The notes under the pieces are model-generated. The model was not told where the DNA came from and searched no databases. It saw only the letters and a list, made by a program, of their open reading frames with translations. 19,067 nucleotides of DNA from Bacteroidaceae bacterium (lineage in GTDB: Bacteria > Bacteroidota > Bacteroidia > Bacteroidales > Bacteroidaceae): positions 1 to 19,067 of the forward strand of contig JAFZKR010000080.1 of the NCBI GenBank assembly GCA_017551845.1, in the 5' to 3' direction. Position 1 is the first letter of the stretch, and every line of letters begins with the position of its first letter. Made by a program: the position numbers and the translations under genes. Shown here piece after piece: positions 15,896 through 19,067 of the stretch.

Positions 15896-15928
15896 CGAAG
15901 ATACATTTACAATTTGACATGTGCAAAA
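15896..15928 (-). promoter_or_regulatory. Predicted promoter of the GH5-GT2-pyrC-plsC operon
   Basis: On the minus strand TTTTG (15928-15924) precedes TATCTTCG (15903-15896) by 20 bases, fitting the Bacteroidetes -33/-7 pattern with one mismatch in the -7 box. The -7 box ends 4 bases before ATG 15891, so the transcript would be leaderless or nearly so, or the true start lies further in. Confidence 0.45.
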
Positions 15929-15940
15929 GGGGACGGTTCT

Positions 15941-15979
15941 GTTTTGCTCTTTTTTTCATGAAAATAGTAAAAACAAAAC
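15941..15979. repeat. Nested palindrome between divergent GH5 and mfd promoters
   Basis: A perfect 12-base palindrome TTTTCATGAAAA (15953-15964) sits inside a wider inverted pair GTTTTG (15941-15946) / CAAAAC (15974-15979); the two centres differ by about 1.5 bases. It covers the place where the mfd -33 box should be, so it could be a regulator site. It could also be chance in an AT-rich spacer. Confidence 0.4.
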
Positions 15980-15980
15980 G

Positions 15981-15988
15981 TAACTTTG
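15981..15988 (+). promoter_or_regulatory. Predicted -7 box of mfd
   Basis: TAACTTTG is a full match to TAnnTTTG and ends 8 bases before the mfd ATG. The same octamer precedes the FNT gene. No good TTG is seen 19-20 bases upstream; that space is taken by the TTTTCATGAAAA palindrome. Confidence 0.5.
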
Positions 15989-15996
15989 CAGGCAGA

Positions 15997-18900
15997 ATGA
16001 CATTAGCAGAACTTGGTGCCGGGTATGGGCGGTTGGCCCAGACTAAGGCTATTATCAGGGAACTTTCAGGAAAATGTGGGAAAAGCATTTTTCTGGAGGG
16101 GCTTCATTGTTCGTCGGCTCCGCTTCTGATGTGTGGGCTGGCCCGTGAGGGTGGGTACAGCTGCATACTGGTGGTGCTGGGTGATCAGGAGGAATCGGCC
16201 TACTTCTATCACGATATGGTGCAGACCATGGGTGATGGGGCTGTGCTTTATTTCCCGTCGGCCTACCGCCGTGCCGCCAAGTACGGACAGAAGGATGATG
16301 CCAGCGAGATTCTGCGTACCGAGGTGCTGAGCCGCCTGACTACGCAGGAGCCGGGCAAGGAGACACTGGTGATAGTGACCAGTCCCGATGCAATTGCCGA
16401 ATCCGTTGTTTCCCGTAGCAGTCTGGTGGAGCGTTCTGTGCCGCTTGAGGTGGGGCAGACTATTGACCGTGAAGAGCTTCAGCGGCGTCTGTATGAGCTT
16501 GGTTTACAAAGGGTTGATTATGTGTATGAGCCAGGACAGTACGCTCTGAGAGGCAGTATCATGGATGTATTCTCGTACTCATCGGAATACCCCATCAGAA
16601 TAGATTTCTTTGGCGATGATATAGACAGCATACGTCTGTTTTCCGTTGAGACGCAGTTGTCACTCGATAAGCGCGACAGCGTGGTGATTGTGCCCGATAT
16701 GGATATTCTGCCGGGGGTGCAGGTATCACTGATGGAGTTCCTGCCCGATGACACCGTGCTGGCTGTCAAGGATATGCTCTATACGACTGAGAGGATCAGA
16801 AATATAGCCGTGGAGGTGGCCGATGGCGAGAGTCTGGCTGCACGTATGCGGCGTCTGGATGCGCTGAAGGACTCCAGGAAGGCTACAGATATGAGCGAGC
16901 CGAATCCTGAGTCTCTGAACCCGCCAAGTATCATTACTGCCGATGATTTCATGCGTAAGGCTGTCAGTATGAACCGTATTGAGTTCGGAAACAAGCCTAG
17001 TGATGTGCCGTCAGCCACAATAAGGTTCGATACCACCGCACAGCCACTATTCCACAAGAATTTTGATCTGGTTTCCAAGGCTCTTACGGATTACATAAAA
17101 CAGGGCTACCGCATATTCTTGCTTACCGATAATCCCAGACAGGGTGCCCGTCTGAAGGACATTTTTACCGAGCGCGGTGAACTGATACCGTTTGATACGG
17201 TGGATAAGACTCTGCATGAGGGTTATGCTGATAATCTGCTCAAATGCTGTCTGTTCACTGACCATCAGATATTTGACCGCTATCATAAGTACAACCTTAA
17301 GAGTGACCGCGCACGTAACGGTAAGGTGGCACTTACGCTCAAAGAATTGCAGGAATTCAAGATAGGTGATTATGTGGTCCATATAGATCATGGTGTCGGC
17401 AAATTCGGTGGTCTGGTGCGTGTGCCCGATAATGGCGGCTATCAGGAGAAAATAAAGATTATCTACAAGAATGATGATGTTGTTTTTGTCTCCATACACG
17501 CTCTTCACAAAGTCTCCAAATATAAAGGCAGGGAAGGTGAAGAGCCTCATATAAACAAACTTGGCACCGGAGCCTGGGAAAATCTCAAAGAACGTACTAA
17601 GGGTAAGATAAAGGACATTGCGCGTGATCTAATCAGATTGTATGCCAAACGCCTTGAGGAGAAGGGCTTTGCTTATAGTCCGGACACCTATATGCAGAAC
17701 GAACTGGAGGCAAGTTTTATGTATGAGGACACCCCTGATCAGCTCAAAGCCACTTTTGATGTCAAGCAGGATATGGAGAGTAGCCGTCCAATGGACCGCT
17801 TGATATGCGGCGATGTAGGATTTGGAAAAACAGAGGTGGCCATACGTGCAGCTTTCAAGGCTGTGGCTGACAGCAAACAGGTGGCGGTTCTTGTGCCGAC
17901 TACGATACTTGCGTTCCAGCATTATCAGACATTCTCCGAGCGACTCAAGGACTTCCCGTGTCGTGTGGAATATCTCTCTCGTGCCCGTAGTGCCGCCAAA
18001 GTGACTGCTATACTTGAGGACTTGAAAGCCGGCAAGATAGACATTATAATAGGTACACACAAACTGATAGGAAAGCAAGTCAAATTCAAGGATTTAGGCT
18101 TGCTGATTATTGATGAGGAACAGAAATTCGGTGTATCGGTAAAGGAGAAACTCAAGCAGATGCGTGCCAATGTGGATGTCCTGACCATGACCGCCACGCC
18201 TATACCTCGTACCCTGCAGTTCTCACTGATGGGTGCGCGTGACCTTTCTGTCATACAGACTCCGCCTCCAAACCGTTATCCTATACAGACTGAGGTACAT
18301 GTATTTAGTGCTGATATTATACGGGAGGCAGTTAACTTTGAAATTAGCCGTAACGGTCAACTGTTCATTGTGAGCAACCGAATATCTTCGCTGCCTGACT
18401 TGGCCGCCGTGGTTCAGCGTGAGGTGCCTGATGCGCGTGTAGCGATAGGTCACGGTCAGATGAATCCTGATGAACTGGAAAAGGTACTTACAGGATTCAT
18501 AAACTATGATTATGATGTGCTGGTGGCTACTTCAATCATAGAGAACGGCATAGATATACCCAATGTCAACACTATTATTATAAACCAGGCTCAGAACTTT
18601 GGTTTGAGTGACCTTCACCAGATGCGCGGGCGTGTGGGCCGCAGCAACCGCAAGGCTTTTTGTTACCTGCTGGCTCCTCCGCTATCTGTGCTATCCGATG
18701 AGTCCCGTCGCCGTCTGCAGGCCATTGAGAGCTTCAGTGAGTTGGGTAGCGGTATTCAGCTTGCATTGCAGGATCTTGATATTCGCGGTGCGGGCAATCT
18801 GCTTGGTGCTGAACAGAGCGGATTCATAGCTGATCTGGGTTATGAAACCTATCAGAAGATACTTAAGGAGGCTGTGCGTGAACTCAAGAATGATGAGTTT

Positions 18901-19067
18901 CGGAATCTGTTCAAGGATTTACGGAATGGCGGAGATATGGATTCAAAGAATCAAGGAATTACGGATGCATCGAAATTCGTTGATGAGTGTACTGTTGAAA
19001 CTGATCTGGACCTTTTCTTTCCGGATTCATTCGTGCCTGATGGAGCTGAGCGCATACTGCTTTACCG
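15997..19067 (+). CDS. mfd: Transcription-repair coupling factor Mfd, 3' end outside window
   Basis: Mfd binds RNA polymerase stalled at DNA damage, pushes it off using ATP and recruits UvrA. The frame is open without interruption from ATG 15997 to the window end: 1023 codons, about 100 short of a usual Mfd. Upstream in-frame ATGs exist (15919, 15958), but MTLAEL fits the family N terminus and the -7 box placement. Domains in order: UvrB-like N-terminal module with RGSIMDVF (185-192) and IDFFGDDIDSIR (202-213); RNA-polymerase-interaction domain starting with GDYVVHIDHGVG (457-468); helicase motor with Walker A GDVGFGKTE (605-613), DEEQ box (706-709, the RecG/Mfd type), TMTATPIPRT and QMRGRVGR (875-882); TRG region DIRGAGNLLGAEQSG (928-942). 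The start of the C-terminal inhibitory domain is present. It is divergent from the GH5 operon. Confidence 0.96.
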   Translation, partial: MTLAELGAGYGRLAQTKAIIRELSGKCGKSIFLEGLHCSSAPLLMCGLAREGGYSCILVVLGDQEESAYFYHDMVQTMGDGAVLYFPSAYRRAAKYGQKDDASEILRTEVLSRLTTQEPGKETLVIVTSPDAIAESVVSRSSLVERSVPLEVGQTIDREELQRRLYELGLQRVDYVYEPGQYALRGSIMDVFSYSSEYPIRIDFFGDDIDSIRLFSVETQLSLDKRDSVVIVPDMDILPGVQVSLMEFLPDDTVLAVKDMLYTTERIRNIAVEVADGESLAARMRRLDALKDSRKATDMSEPNPESLNPPSIITADDFMRKAVSMNRIEFGNKPSDVPSATIRFDTTAQPLFHKNFDLVSKALTDYIKQGYRIFLLTDNPRQGARLKDIFTERGELIPFDTVDKTLHEGYADNLLKCCLFTDHQIFDRYHKYNLKSDRARNGKVALTLKELQEFKIGDYVVHIDHGVGKFGGLVRVPDNGGYQEKIKIIYKNDDVVFVSIHALHKVSKYKGREGEEPHINKLGTGAWENLKERTKGKIKDIARDLIRLYAKRLEEKGFAYSPDTYMQNELEASFMYEDTPDQLKATFDVKQDMESSRPMDRLICGDVGFGKTEVAIRAAFKAVADSKQVAVLVPTTILAFQHYQTFSERLKDFPCRVEYLSRARSAAKVTAILEDLKAGKIDIIIGTHKLIGKQVKFKDLGLLIIDEEQKFGVSVKEKLKQMRANVDVLTMTATPIPRTLQFSLMGARDLSVIQTPPPNRYPIQTEVHVFSADIIREAVNFEISRNGQLFIVSNRISSLPDLAAVVQREVPDARVAIGHGQMNPDELEKVLTGFINYDYDVLVATSIIENGIDIPNVNTIIINQAQNFGLSDLHQMRGRVGRSNRKAFCYLLAPPLSVLSDESRRRLQAIESFSELGSGIQLALQDLDIRGAGNLLGAEQSGFIADLGYETYQKILKEAVRELKNDEFRNLFKDLRNGGDMDSKNQGITDASKFVDECTVETDLDLFFPDSFVPDGAERILLY

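Noticed and set aside
15958..15996. Earlier mfd start at ATG 15958 (MKIVKTKRNFAGR extension)
   Set aside because: It would lie upstream of the TAACTTTG box and inside the palindrome, and the added residues do not resemble Mfd N termini.
17047..18078. Open frames of 167 and 149 codons on the minus strand inside mfd
   Set aside because: They are antisense to the uninterrupted Mfd frame, which carries the polymerase-interaction and helicase motifs there.
1..19067. Mobile elements, CRISPR, tRNA/rRNA, toxin-antitoxin or defence genes
   Set aside because: No transposase, integrase, repeat-spacer pattern, tRNA cloverleaf or defence-type domain was seen. All sizeable coding frames are accounted for by the genes listed.

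Overview
The window is 19 kb of chromosomal core sequence from a member of the Bacteroidetes, most likely order Bacteroidales (a Bacteroides/Prevotella-type gut anaerobe). Four things point there. Promoters fit the Bacteroidetes -33/-7 pattern (TTG and TAnnTTTG-like boxes) rather than -35/-10. Recognisable Shine-Dalgarno sequences are scarce. The proteins include a lipoprotein that looks like the DUF4369 family and a lipoprotein GH5 hydrolase. The DnaX, Mfd and DivIC sequences are of the Bacteroidetes type. I cannot name genus or species. Coding density is very high: no gene-free stretch exceeds 300 bases (the longest, about 175 bases, is 11030-11204). I see no tRNA, rRNA, CRISPR array, insertion sequence, prophage or attachment site.

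Layout. (1) 33-7691, plus strand: carA-carB-glmS-purF, an apparent operon with a 4-base overlap and gaps of 18 and 7 bases. All three glutamine-hydrolysing subunits here (CarA, GlmS, PurF) send glutamine amide nitrogen into pyrimidines/arginine, amino sugars and purines. The carA start is close to the left edge, so the operon may extend upstream. (2) 7808-8416, plus: a compact formate/nitrite-transporter-family protein with its own promoter, ending exactly where the convergent dnaX ends. (3) 8417-10162, minus: dnaX. (4) 10281-11029, plus: a DivIC/FtsB-like division protein and a conserved-looking four-helix membrane protein of unknown role, divergent from dnaX. (5) 11205-11897, plus: a small DUF4369-like lipoprotein, overlapping tail-to-tail with the next unit. 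(6) 15891-11882, minus: GH5 lipoprotein, polyprenol-phosphate mannosyltransferase-like GT2, dihydroorotase (pyrC) and 1-acylglycerol-3-phosphate acyltransferase (plsC), packed as one operon. (7) 15997 to the right edge, plus: mfd, divergent from the GH5 operon and cut by the window end, with about 100 C-terminal residues missing.

How they fit together. Region 1 and pyrC cover early steps of nucleotide synthesis (carbamoyl phosphate, dihydroorotate, phosphoribosylamine) plus the first step to UDP-GlcNAc. plsC and the GT2 enzyme act in membrane lipid and glycan-lipid synthesis. dnaX and mfd act in replication and transcription-coupled repair, and DivIC in septation. This is a housekeeping neighbourhood, not an accessory island, and I found no clear new defence or biosynthetic system. 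The observation most worth following is that CarA and CarB carry signatures of the eukaryotic (CAD/CPS1) carbamoyl-phosphate synthetase rather than the E. coli type. Next are the unusually short and divergent FNT protein, the placement of a secreted GH5 enzyme at the head of a housekeeping operon, the unknown membrane protein beside DivIC, and a nested palindrome between the GH5 and mfd promoters.
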